DNA of 64,000 bases, taken from contig NZ_KV825615.1 of the NCBI RefSeq assembly GCF_001831515.1, forward strand, positions 141,014 to 205,013. Reading direction: 5' to 3'. Made by a program: the position numbers and the translations under genes. Under the pieces are notes generated by a model. That model was not told where the DNA came from. It searched no databases and worked only from the letters and a program-made list of their open reading frames with translations. Source of the stretch: Corynebacterium sp. HMSC074A01. Its GTDB lineage: Bacteria > Actinomycetota > Actinomycetes > Mycobacteriales > Mycobacteriaceae. Below, one piece after another: positions 27,012 to 36,452 of this stretch (position 1 is its first letter; each line of letters begins with the position of its first letter).

Positions 27012-28643
27012 ATGACCACACGTGCCGCCCGTTCTCTCATCGCTGCTGTTGCCGCAACGTCGCTTTTCATCGGCGGCGTGGGCGTTGCCCCGACTGCACT
27101 CTCTCAGCCGGTTCCGCCGGCGAACTCCGTTGCCCAGGGTATCCCCGCTACCGGTAACCTGCAGATCCACAAGATCCTCGGCCTCCCGCAGAATACCCAG
27201 GCAGACGGTACCGAGAAGACCGTTGCCGGAGATCCGGGTGCGGGCATCACCTTCACCGTCTCACGCGTGAACAACGCCAACGGGCCGATCGACCTGACTA
27301 AGCAAGAAGGCTGGACGGCCATTTCCGGCATTCAGCTGCAGGACAACGGCTCCCTGCCTGACGGGTTCACCAAGGGCGAGACCACGACCAAGAAAACCGT
27401 CAACGACGGCACCGCCGCCTTTTCCGACTTGCCCGCCGGCCTCTACTTGGTAGAGGAGCCTGCCAACCAGGTGGACTCGAACGGCAAGGCCGTGACCCCA
27501 TCCGCCCCCTTCCTAGTTACTGTGCCGATGACAAACCCGGGCGGCGACGGCTGGCTCGATACGGTGCACATCTACCCCAAGAACCAGGTCACGGAAGCGC
27601 CCACCAAGAAGATCAACCAGATCATCGATAGCAACACCGGTCCCGGCCTGCACGTGGGCGACTCCATCCAGTACCAGGTTGACTCGACCGTGCCGGTCAT
27701 CTCCGCGCCTTCCCAGGGCCAGGATGGCAAGTTGCAGCCGGGGACGGCGCTGCCCAAGGCCTTCACGATCACCGATAAGCTGCCCGCAACGCTGGGTGAG
27801 CCCACCAACATCAAGGTGAACTTCGCTGGCACCGAGCTGCAGAATTCGCAGTTCGCCACCGAGGCCCACCAGGTTGATGGCCGCTGGGTGCTGCGCGTGC
27901 AGATCAACCCAGCCGAGTTGAACGACACCAACGCCGTGGAGGCCAAGCAGCTCAGCGTCACTTTCGACGCGCCTGTCACCGAGATTCCGGAAACCCTCGA
28001 CAACGTTGCCTGGGCCCTGCCGGATGAAATTACGGATCCCGAGCCGTGGGACCCCGAGAACCCAGGCGACGGCACCAGGCCGGGTACCACCACCAGCGCT
28101 CCGGCCACGTTGAATTTCGCGGACATCGCCGTCAACAAGCTCGACGCCGCCAATGCACAGACCAAGCTGGCTGGCGCCGAGTTCCAGCTGCACCGCTGCG
28201 ACGCTGACGGCAAGGCGGTCGGTGATGCCCTCACGCTGGGGGCTACGGACACCTGGACCACCAGCGATCAAGGCACCTTGCTCATCAAGGATCTCACCTA
28301 CAACCGCGTGGACTCCACGGGCAACGCCGATGACTTCTGGACCAGCATTAAGGGCTTTGAGAACACCACCCAGTTCTGCCTGGTGGAGACCAAGGCCCCC
28401 GCCGGCTACGCGCTGTCCTCCGCACCGGTGCTGCTGACTTTCACCGCTCCCGTTGCGGACGATGACACCGCAACCCCGGTGAACGAGGCCCGCTACAACG
28501 CCACCGCCGACATCCAGAACGCGAAGACCAGCGGCATCCTTGACCGCCTGCCGCTGACCGGTGGCTTGGGTGTCTGGCTCATCATCGCCTTTGGCCTCGC
28601 ATTGGCCGCCATCAGTATCGCCCTGTCGCGCAAGAAGGCCTAA
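27012..28643 (+). CDS. spaA: SpaA-type major (shaft) pilin
   Basis: The 543-aa pilus backbone subunit is polymerised by the adjacent sortase. It has a signal peptide (about 1-35). The pilin motif is WLDTVHIYPKN with the linking lysine at K190, the E-box FCLVETKAPAGY has Glu459, and the sorting signal LPLTG at 513-517 precedes a hydrophobic segment and RKKA tail. K190 is also the residue number reported for SpaA of C. diphtheriae. Start ATG 27012; the ribosome site is weak (GAAAGCTGAG). First gene of spaA-srtA-spaB-spaC. Confidence 0.94.
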   Translation: MTTRAARSLIAAVAATSLFIGGVGVAPTALSQPVPPANSVAQGIPATGNLQIHKILGLPQNTQADGTEKTVAGDPGAGITFTVSRVNNANGPIDLTKQEGWTAISGIQLQDNGSLPDGFTKGETTTKKTVNDGTAAFSDLPAGLYLVEEPANQVDSNGKAVTPSAPFLVTVPMTNPGGDGWLDTVHIYPKNQVTEAPTKKINQIIDSNTGPGLHVGDSIQYQVDSTVPVISAPSQGQDGKLQPGTALPKAFTITDKLPATLGEPTNIKVNFAGTELQNSQFATEAHQVDGRWVLRVQINPAELNDTNAVEAKQLSVTFDAPVTEIPETLDNVAWALPDEITDPEPWDPENPGDGTRPGTTTSAPATLNFADIAVNKLDAANAQTKLAGAEFQLHRCDADGKAVGDALTLGATDTWTTSDQGTLLIKDLTYNRVDSTGNADDFWTSIKGFENTTQFCLVETKAPAGYALSSAPVLLTFTAPVADDDTATPVNEARYNATADIQNAKTSGILDRLPLTGGLGVWLIIAFGLALAAISIALSRKKA

Positions 28644-28706
28644 GCGCCTCCGCGTGGTCGGCGCTACGCGACAACATTATAGGAAGGAAAGGGAGGGGAT
28701 TTCCCC

Positions 28707-29609
28707 TTGAGCAGCGCACTTGTTGCCGGATCCTCCCCTGCGGAGACATCGCGCGGCCGTGGCCGCTCGATGCTCTCCGTCCTGTTTCTCATCGCCAGCC
28801 TGCTCGTGCTGCTCTACCCCGTAGTCACCACCTACTACCAGAATGAGAAGCAGGCCAGTATCGCGGATGCCTACCGCAACTCGACGGTCAAGGGCAAGGA
28901 TTTCACCGAGCTTATCGACGCGGCGCACGCCTACAACAAGGAAAATGCCGGTGCCCCAATCCTTGACCCCTGGCTGGCCCGTGTGGCCAAAGACAACCGC
29001 CCCTACCAGGACTACCTGGAGCAACTCAACGTCACAGGCGACCCGGAAGATCCCATGGGCGTGATTGCCATCCCCAGCATCAAGGTCAAGCTTCCCGTCT
29101 ACCACGGCACAGAGCCCGAGGTGCTGGAGCGAGGCATCGGCCATCTTTATGGCTCCCCGCTGCCGGTCGGTGGTGAGGGCATGCATTCGGTGCTCACCGC
29201 CCACACGGGGCTTGCGCACGCCACGCTTTTCGACGACCTGGACAAGGTCATCGAAGGCGATCGCATCTACCTCAACGTGGCGGGTCAGCAGATGACCTAT
29301 CAGGTCCACAGCATCGAGACCGTGTTGCCAACGGAAATCTCTTCCCTGCAGCCGGTTCCCGGCAAGGATCTCATCACGCTGATTACCTGCACTCCCTACG
29401 GCATCAACTCGCACCGCCTGCTCGTGCATGCCCATCGCGTTCCCAACGATCCGGCCGCCGAGGATGCCTTTGACAGCAAGAACAGCATCCAGTGGTGGAT
29501 GGTCCTGGTCCTCGTCCTCATCGTCCTGATTGTGCTGGCGTACTTTGCTCGAAGGAGGATGAATGCGCGCCAAGATTCTGCCGACAGCAGCACTCGTCCT
29601 GTTGCTTAG
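28707..29609 (+). CDS. srtA: class C pilus-specific sortase
   Basis: The 300-aa membrane transpeptidase joins pilin LPxTG threonine to the pilin-motif lysine. It has two membrane segments (about 22-44 and 263-284), a class C lid motif D87-P88-W89, catalytic His166 (TAHTGLAH), Cys228 (TLITCTPYG) and Arg237 (SHRLLV). The start is TTG 28707: a strong purine site (GGGAGGGG) lies about 9 nt before it, whereas the next ATG (28770) would cut into the first membrane helix region. The 3' end overlaps spaB by 47 nt. Confidence 0.95.
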   Translation: MSSALVAGSSPAETSRGRGRSMLSVLFLIASLLVLLYPVVTTYYQNEKQASIADAYRNSTVKGKDFTELIDAAHAYNKENAGAPILDPWLARVAKDNRPYQDYLEQLNVTGDPEDPMGVIAIPSIKVKLPVYHGTEPEVLERGIGHLYGSPLPVGGEGMHSVLTAHTGLAHATLFDDLDKVIEGDRIYLNVAGQQMTYQVHSIETVLPTEISSLQPVPGKDLITLITCTPYGINSHRLLVHAHRVPNDPAAEDAFDSKNSIQWWMVLVLVLIVLIVLAYFARRRMNARQDSADSSTRPVA

Positions 29610-30210
29610 CGCTACTCCGGCCGCGGCCACCGTCGTCAATGTCGAGCTCGACCCCGGCAACCCTAATGGTGACGCTCCCCAAATCAACGTCGAGGACGTG
29701 CCCATTGTGCTTATCGACGCCTCCGGCAACCGCACCACTCTGCGCACCGTAGGCGGTGCCGTGGACTTTCAGGATGTCGCCGATGGGCATTACACGCTCA
29801 CTTTCCCCGAAAACCCCGAGTACCGCTCCGTGGATTTCTCCGTGCCTGTGCGTGATCCCCAGACCGGTAAAGCGCTCGCCGGTGTGAAGGTCTACCCCAA
29901 ACACAAGAACCTCCCTGGCGGCAGCGGCGGGGAGCAAAAGCCCACGCCAACCATCCCGTCGTGGGCGGAGCCTAGCTACCCACAACAACCAAGTTCCTCG
30001 AGGCCTGCCACCCCACCCGCCTCTTCCACCACCAGTCTGGCGCAGACGCCACCCGGCACACACGGTGGTACGCGCTGGTCGGACCGGTTGGCTTCCACCG
30101 GCACCAACGTGTGGTGGCTGCTCGCAGCGGCAGGCCTGGCCATCCTTGTCGGTCTCGGCCTGGTGAGTAGAGGCACACGGGACACAATGCAGACAGGAGA
30201 CCAACGATGA
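29563..30210 (+). CDS. spaB: SpaB-type base pilin with LAxTG sorting signal
   Basis: The 215-aa minor pilin has a signal peptide (about 1-22), one Ig-like domain, and KVYPKHK with candidate anchoring lysines K113 and K115. A Pro/Ser/Thr-rich stalk (about 120-170) leads to the sorting motif LASTG (176-180) before a membrane segment. SpaB of C. diphtheriae likewise has an LAxTG signal and ends polymerisation by passing the pilus to the cell wall. GAAGGAGG at 29551-29558 supports ATG 29563, inside the sortase 3' end; the stop overlaps the spaC start (ATGA). Confidence 0.9.
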   Translation: MRAKILPTAALVLLLSATPAAATVVNVELDPGNPNGDAPQINVEDVPIVLIDASGNRTTLRTVGGAVDFQDVADGHYTLTFPENPEYRSVDFSVPVRDPQTGKALAGVKVYPKHKNLPGGSGGEQKPTPTIPSWAEPSYPQQPSSSRPATPPASSTTSLAQTPPGTHGGTRWSDRLASTGTNVWWLLAAAGLAILVGLGLVSRGTRDTMQTGDQR

Positions 30211-33200
30211 AACGCATACAGACGCTCAGCGCGCGGATGATGGCGTTGTTCGCTGTCATCGTCCTCAGTATTGCCGCTGTTTTCGTCGTCCTGCCCTTCC
30301 CCGGTAGCTCTGCTCCCACCGCACAAGCCCAGCAGAATCCCCCGGCAACCCCGGCTGCGCAGCCGTGGGACAAGCCGAATACTCGCTGCGGCACGTCCAC
30401 CGCGGTGGTCATCGACGCTTCCCACAGGATCGGATTAGACTACCTGCACTTTGGCACTTTTGAGTACCCCCAGCTGTTTTCGCGCATGCTCGAGCCGGGT
30501 CTCGAGTCTCTTCTTCAGAAGGACCCGGCAGCCAAGGTCGGTATCTACACTTATGATTCGGTATCCCCGGCAACGCTGGTTAACTCACCCAACCTGAGCG
30601 AGACGCCTATTGCAGATCCCCACAATCCCGGCAAGCTCAATCCAACACTGGCGAATAGGCTGTCAGACACTCGGCGTCGCGGTTCCAATGAAACACACAA
30701 CATGCACGCTGGCCTGGTAGCAGTACTTAATGACATCAACAAGGGCGCCCGCTATGACCAGGTCATGGTGTTCACCGAGTGGGGGCCTACCGCCATGCTC
30801 AACCCGGACGGCACTGTCAACGACGGCGGCAGCGCGCGCGGAGTGGATCAGCAGGAGCTCGACGCCACCAAGGACATCATTCGTAAGTTGGCCGCCAAAG
30901 GCGTGCAGGTGATCCCTGTGGGCTTCGGTAATCAGCACTATCCCGATGAGCCAGGTGTCGCGGTTCCTGGGTACTACGACCGCAGCCCCAGGGATGCGAA
31001 CCCCAACAGGGGTGATTCCTACGGCTTCAAAATCTTCCAGTCCGACAATTCGGCGCTGTACTACCTCACTGGGCCTAGCTTGCTGAAGGAGCTAGCCTCG
31101 GCCTCCATCGATAGCAACGCCTACTACAGCGTGTGGGTTCCGAGTAATCCGGAAATTCAGACCAGTAATACCGGCCGCAAAGGCGAGCAGTTCAGCATCG
31201 CGGACTTCGTCAGCCCCTGCCTTACCGCCAGCGTCAACGTGGTGGACAAAAACCAAAAGCTCGTCGAGCGTGTCTCGGGGCGCGGCGTAGAGATCGTTCC
31301 CAACCCCACGAAGCCTTATACGGCAATCGTTCCTACCGATCCCGCAGATGGTTTTGCCCGCGAGTCCATCCCAGGCAACCAGCCCGCCTCGCAGGCCGCG
31401 ATGTCCTACACGCTCAATGCGCCGCTGGAAATGCACGCGGACGCGCAGTGCTTCGCCCAGCAGCCGGGGCAGCAGGAATGGACTGAAGTCAGCGGTGAAA
31501 AGGTCGAGCGTAACGGCGACAAGCTCACCGCGAACTTCACACGCGAGCGCAACGTCAGCTATCACTGCGCTTTCCTACTCCGAGAAACCACGCAGCTATC
31601 CATCTCCAAGCTCATCCAGGCCACCGGACCGGTCAACCACGCACTCAATTCCGAAGAGTACGGGCAATTCCACTTTGCCTACCGGTGCACCGACATCGGC
31701 GCGCCGTACTCGGAAACACACCCCTTCACCCTCAAGGGAATACTTTCGCCCGCGTTTGCTGAGGACTCCCCGTTGGCTGGTGCCTTCGATGGAGGCACCA
31801 CCTTGCCCTACACTATCGACGAGCGCATCCCAGTCGGCGCGAGCTGCACCGTCACCGAGCTCGAGCCACGCACCCGACCGGGATACTTCTCCAGCACGAC
31901 CAACTGGGAACTCAACGGCAAGGAAGTCCCCGGGAAACTCACTCGCGATGTGGCTGGAGAGGGGTACCAGTGGTACGTCGATAAGCAGCTCCAGCCTTAC
32001 TCACCGGCAGAGGCCGCCCAGCACCCGCAAACCGCCTTCGAAGCGATGCCCGCCCAGCGCGGCGGTGCCGTAGCGCTCAAGGCGACCAACGTGTATGACT
32101 CGCCCCACGTCACCCAGAAGGTCAACATCACCGTAGACAACCCCGAGGTTTTCCGGGGTGGAAACACCGACCTCGCACCGAGGAATGTGTGGGTCAACTA
32201 CCGCTGCCGCTATATTCCGGACGCCGGCGACCGCCCCGAAATCGCCGATAACCCGAGCCTGTCCCCCATCTTCGTGCCTGGCGACGGGGAGAACCCCATC
32301 CAAGTTCCGCTCAGCGAGTCCAACGGCACGCTCAGCGGCAGCGCCACACTCGGTTCCTTCCCCGTGGGGACGCAGTGCCTCTACGAGGTCACCGGCAAAC
32401 CCACCGCAGACGGCTCCTCCGCCGACCCTATTGCCCAGGGCTTTTCCCTCGCTAAGCCGCAGTGGTCCTCGCAGGCATGTATGAAGGACACCGCTGCGTC
32501 CCCGGGCTACACCCCGAGCCCGCGCGAGTGCCCCGGCAACTACTCCTATGTCTACCCGGAGCTCAATGACAAGAGCGAAGCCCTCACCATGTCCGCGCAC
32601 CTGGAGTTCCGCAGGAATCTGCGGCAGGTGGACGTGGCCAAGGAACTCGCGGGCGCTGCGGGCGGTGAATTCCACGGCACCGACTTCCCGGTCACCATGG
32701 TCTGCACCCAGGCAGGTGACAGCACCTGGCAGGTCTTTGGCCCGAAGGACTTCGCCATCAACTCCGCCAAGCAAGTAGAGATCGCGGATGTCCCGGCCGG
32801 ATCCACATGCACCATCGAGGAGAAGATGCCGGAAGGCTTTGATTCCGAGGCCTACGACTTCACCCTGCCGGGACCCGTCACCGTCGACATCCCTGCCGAC
32901 GCCGGGGCCGCATCCGCAGAGCCGATCACGGCCACCGTGAAAAACACCATCGAGGACAACTACGGCCAGCTCACCCTCAATTACAGGGTCAACACCGACA
33001 ACGTCAATGCGAGCAACACCAACGACCTCACCGGTGTGGAAGGCAACGTCAACGCAGTGTGCACCTTGCCCGATGGCAGCCCCCTCAAGCTGATGAAGTC
33101 GCTGCGCCACGGTGACTCCTGGGAGGTGCAAGCCCAGGGCGGGATGAGCGAGCGCTACGACGCCGCCCGCGGCCTGCCCGTAGGCACCAAGTGCAGCATC

Positions 33201-36200
33201 AGCGTGACCCCCACGGAGGACCTCGAGGATCTCGAGGTGGAACAGAAGCCGGGCACCGCGCTGCAGTACCCGGAATACACCGTGCACGCAGGACCCAACG
33301 ACCTCGACGTCGAGCTGGTTCTGGCTGAGCCGGCTAAGGTGCTCGAAATTGCTTTCTCCCGGGCGCTGCTGCAGGCACCCGACGCCGACGTCTACCTGCC
33401 GCGTGAGTACACGGTGAACTACGTCTGCACGCCCAACGACGGCTCTGCACCTAATCTCGGTAGGGAAACCGTCTTTGCTTCTGCGGCCGACGGCCCCCAG
33501 TCCGTCATCGTAGACAACGTGCGCGGTGGTGACTACTGCACAGTGACCGTGGAAGAAGGCCGCGCTGACAAGCCGTACACGGACGTCTTCTCCCGCGAGG
33601 TGCTCTTCACCGCTGGTCCTCCGCTCAACACGGAGGAAACGCTCACCGCTGACGGGCCGGCCCGCTTTCACCTAACCGTTGGGAGCGGAAACCAGAGTGA
33701 GCTGGTTCGAGCGCAGTTCACCTATACCCCGGTTTTCGCGGAGATGAACCTGTTCAAGGCGCTTCACGTCACCCAAGATGGTGCCCCCTTGGCGTCGGAT
33801 TCTCCGGTCTACCAGGCGATTTTCAAGGACCCGCTGTTCAGTTCCTCGGTCGTGTGTACTCGTAATACCCACACTGTGCTGCAGACCGCAGCAGAGTTTG
33901 GACCGGGTTCGCCTGCGGCGCTGAAGGTGCCGGCGGGCAGCGAGTGCACGGTCACCGAAGAGGCGAAAAGCACCGTCTACTCCGGGGCACCGGAGGTCAG
34001 CATCGACGTCGGCGGCACCACCACACAGGGCAACGAGGCCGCCGTGCAGGTTGGCACCGGCACAAGTGCCACCGCTCCTGCGGTCACCGTAACCAACGCC
34101 TACGACATCAAGTCCGCTTCGATGCACGTGAAGAAGAAGGTAGATGGCACCGGCATGCCCTCCGTCTCCGCCGAAAAGCAGTTCCCGGTGGCGTGGACCT
34201 GCACGCTCAACGGCGTGGAGGTCGGCTCCGGTGTGCTCCGCATGGGCCGCTTTTCCGCAGCCCCGGAGAGTGCCATCGAGGGGATCCCGGTCGGTGCTAG
34301 CTGCCGCCTCAGCGAGGATCCCGCCAAGGTCAAAGACCCAGAAGCCAACGATCCTGAGCAGCAAGGTGACGCCTTCTACTCCACCTGGCGTCCGCGCTGG
34401 GCGGTCGACGAAAGCGAGACCGGTTTTGCCACCGAAAACCGCTGTAGCGATGTCGATCAGTGCGCCGTCGTTCCGGGTACTCCGCACGCCGCGACCTATG
34501 AAATCCGCAACGCCGGTTTCAACTACACCGCCGTTCTGTGGAACAGCTACGACTTCTTCACGGTGCCGGTCAGCGTGCACAAGCAGCTGGACAAAAGACA
34601 AGGTCAGAAGCTGGCCCAAAACACTCAACTCGCGCCCGCAACGGGTACGCTGCGCTGCACGGATCCTTCAGCCCCGAAGCACCCCTTCATTGCAGACCCC
34701 ACCCGCACCGCGTCCGTGAAGTTCCCGCCGGGTGGCGGTCAAGGCGAGCTGACGTATGTCCCGGCCTCCACTACCGACGGTGCTTCCCAGGTCACCAGTG
34801 ACACCATGGAGGTGCCCGCCAATTTCGTCTGTACCTTCATCGAGGACGAGCCACAGACGCAGTTCGAGGTCCCCGGCGCCAACGGCACCCTCGTGACGGT
34901 GGGCAGCACGGTCGAAACCAGCTTTACTACGACGACCGTGGACAACGGAGCTGCACCGCAGCCTGGGCCGGTCCCCTCCCCTGCCGAGGGCAAGCGCGGT
35001 GCCACGTTTGCCGTCGACAGTGAACTGGTGCGCAACAACGCGGACCTCTCTGGCGAGGCGGAGGGTGACCGCCACACGCTCCAGGTGACCAACTCCTACA
35101 CGCTGGACACCACGACCATCACCGCGGAATTTGCCAAAGACCGGGTAAGCAGTGGTGATGTTTCCGAGTGGCTGCCGAATATCTTGAAGCCTTCCGTGGT
35201 GTGCGCGGATCCACTACTCGGCACCAGGGAAGAAAAGTCCGTGACTCTGGTGTCCGGGGCGCCGGCCACCCCAATCGGTGACTTCACCGTGGGCACTGCC
35301 TGCGAGGTCACGTCGAATGCGGAGGCCCTGGCCGCAGGGTACGACTTCGTCAACGTGGACGGGCGCAGCGTGCACACCCGCGGCGATGCGACCACCGGGG
35401 TCATCGCCAGCGCCGCCGTAACCGAGCCGCTCCAGGTGCAGACCCAGGGCTCCGGCACTGATCGGGTCATCATTGCACCCACGTACACGGTGCTGCAGCT
35501 GGCTCCTGCGGTGTCCAAGGACTTCGCTGGGTACAAGGTGTCGGAAATCGTTACCGGCGCAGACTCCTTCGAGTTCACCTACGCCTGCACCTTTAAGAAC
35601 CTCGTTGGCGGCCAGCCCGAGCCTTTCCCCTCCACGGGAAGCTTTACGCTCAGCCGCCAGGATGGCAACTGGGCTGCCCCTGCCACGATGCCCCGGGGCT
35701 CCGAGTGCATCGTTAAAGAGCAGGCCCCGCCACAGGAGGTACAAGAAAGGCTCGATGCAGAGAACCTGCGGATGACCCCCTACTACACCACCTATGACGA
35801 TCAGGGCGAGGAATTCCTCCACGCAATCGGCGCGGAGGGCGTCGCGCTGAACGGCGAGCTGCCTACTGCCGCAATCACCAACGGCATCTACCGCAAGGAC
35901 GCCGAAGTCCAGGTCCAAAAAGTCCAGGCAGACCTCATCACCGCCCTGGGTGGTGCAAAGTTCTCCATCTACGGCACGGCTGCCGACGGCTCCCTGGCTG
36001 ACAAGGTCTCCGAGATGACCACCGTCGATGGCGCGGCCGGCGAAGCGAGCAACACGTTCACCACGCGCCTGGAGCCGGGAACCTACATCCTGGTGGAAAC
36101 CAAGGCCGGCAATGGTGCCTCACTCCTGCCCGGTGCATGGAAGTTCACCGTCGCAGCGGCGAACGACCCGGCCCTCGCGGACCTGCGAATCTCCATCGCT

Positions 36201-36392
36201 GGCCTAACGGAGAATTCCGGACTCATCACCCTCGTCGAAGCGAAGCCGGAGGCTCACAAACCGGCCATCATTCAAGTGGCCAACGTGGAGCAAGGTGCTC
36301 TGCCCCTCACCGGCAGCAGGGCCTTGGTGCTGTGGTTGCTGGCCGGAATCGGTCTTGCTGGCATAGCGTTCCGGTTGAGGAAACGCGCCTAG
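30207..36392 (+). CDS. spaC: SpaC-type giant tip pilin/adhesin
   Basis: The 2061-aa surface adhesin has a signal peptide (about 1-43) and a von Willebrand A-like domain (about 57-310) that begins AVVIDASHRIG. About ten repeats of a DUF5979-like Ig module follow (130-150 aa each); each has an internal Cys and a second Cys in a P-x-G-x-x-C-x-V-T-E-like motif (for example VPAGSECTVTEE and IPVGASCRLSED). Near the end are a prealbumin-like module (FSIYGTAADG ... ILVETKAG) and LPLTG at 2032-2036 with a membrane anchor. The MIDAS of the A domain is degenerate: DASHR replaces DxSxS and TEWGPT stands where T-D-G is expected. Last gene of the operon. Confidence 0.92.
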   Translation: MKRIQTLSARMMALFAVIVLSIAAVFVVLPFPGSSAPTAQAQQNPPATPAAQPWDKPNTRCGTSTAVVIDASHRIGLDYLHFGTFEYPQLFSRMLEPGLESLLQKDPAAKVGIYTYDSVSPATLVNSPNLSETPIADPHNPGKLNPTLANRLSDTRRRGSNETHNMHAGLVAVLNDINKGARYDQVMVFTEWGPTAMLNPDGTVNDGGSARGVDQQELDATKDIIRKLAAKGVQVIPVGFGNQHYPDEPGVAVPGYYDRSPRDANPNRGDSYGFKIFQSDNSALYYLTGPSLLKELASASIDSNAYYSVWVPSNPEIQTSNTGRKGEQFSIADFVSPCLTASVNVVDKNQKLVERVSGRGVEIVPNPTKPYTAIVPTDPADGFARESIPGNQPASQAAMSYTLNAPLEMHADAQCFAQQPGQQEWTEVSGEKVERNGDKLTANFTRERNVSYHCAFLLRETTQLSISKLIQATGPVNHALNSEEYGQFHFAYRCTDIGAPYSETHPFTLKGILSPAFAEDSPLAGAFDGGTTLPYTIDERIPVGASCTVTELEPRTRPGYFSSTTNWELNGKEVPGKLTRDVAGEGYQWYVDKQLQPYSPAEAAQHPQTAFEAMPAQRGGAVALKATNVYDSPHVTQKVNITVDNPEVFRGGNTDLAPRNVWVNYRCRYIPDAGDRPEIADNPSLSPIFVPGDGENPIQVPLSESNGTLSGSATLGSFPVGTQCLYEVTGKPTADGSSADPIAQGFSLAKPQWSSQACMKDTAASPGYTPSPRECPGNYSYVYPELNDKSEALTMSAHLEFRRNLRQVDVAKELAGAAGGEFHGTDFPVTMVCTQAGDSTWQVFGPKDFAINSAKQVEIADVPAGSTCTIEEKMPEGFDSEAYDFTLPGPVTVDIPADAGAASAEPITATVKNTIEDNYGQLTLNYRVNTDNVNASNTNDLTGVEGNVNAVCTLPDGSPLKLMKSLRHGDSWEVQAQGGMSERYDAARGLPVGTKCSISVTPTEDLEDLEVEQKPGTALQYPEYTVHAGPNDLDVELVLAEPAKVLEIAFSRALLQAPDADVYLPREYTVNYVCTPNDGSAPNLGRETVFASAADGPQSVIVDNVRGGDYCTVTVEEGRADKPYTDVFSREVLFTAGPPLNTEETLTADGPARFHLTVGSGNQSELVRAQFTYTPVFAEMNLFKALHVTQDGAPLASDSPVYQAIFKDPLFSSSVVCTRNTHTVLQTAAEFGPGSPAALKVPAGSECTVTEEAKSTVYSGAPEVSIDVGGTTTQGNEAAVQVGTGTSATAPAVTVTNAYDIKSASMHVKKKVDGTGMPSVSAEKQFPVAWTCTLNGVEVGSGVLRMGRFSAAPESAIEGIPVGASCRLSEDPAKVKDPEANDPEQQGDAFYSTWRPRWAVDESETGFATENRCSDVDQCAVVPGTPHAATYEIRNAGFNYTAVLWNSYDFFTVPVSVHKQLDKRQGQKLAQNTQLAPATGTLRCTDPSAPKHPFIADPTRTASVKFPPGGGQGELTYVPASTTDGASQVTSDTMEVPANFVCTFIEDEPQTQFEVPGANGTLVTVGSTVETSFTTTTVDNGAAPQPGPVPSPAEGKRGATFAVDSELVRNNADLSGEAEGDRHTLQVTNSYTLDTTTITAEFAKDRVSSGDVSEWLPNILKPSVVCADPLLGTREEKSVTLVSGAPATPIGDFTVGTACEVTSNAEALAAGYDFVNVDGRSVHTRGDATTGVIASAAVTEPLQVQTQGSGTDRVIIAPTYTVLQLAPAVSKDFAGYKVSEIVTGADSFEFTYACTFKNLVGGQPEPFPSTGSFTLSRQDGNWAAPATMPRGSECIVKEQAPPQEVQERLDAENLRMTPYYTTYDDQGEEFLHAIGAEGVALNGELPTAAITNGIYRKDAEVQVQKVQADLITALGGAKFSIYGTAADGSLADKVSEMTTVDGAAGEASNTFTTRLEPGTYILVETKAGNGASLLPGAWKFTVAAANDPALADLRISIAGLTENSGLITLVEAKPEAHKPAIIQVANVEQGALPLTGSRALVLWLLAGIGLAGIAFRLRKRA

Positions 36393-36403
36393 AGCGGCAG
36401 CTA

Positions 36404-36435
36404 GGGCGAAGCGGGCAAGCGTGCTCGTTTCGCCC
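36404..36435 (+). terminator. stem-loop after spaC
   Basis: GGGCGAA pairs with TTCGCCC and the stem extends to about 14 bp with two G-U pairs. It lies 12 nt beyond the spaC stop. No T-run follows, so termination is only probable. Confidence 0.55.
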
Positions 36436-36452
36436 CCAACCCGCCGACCGGA

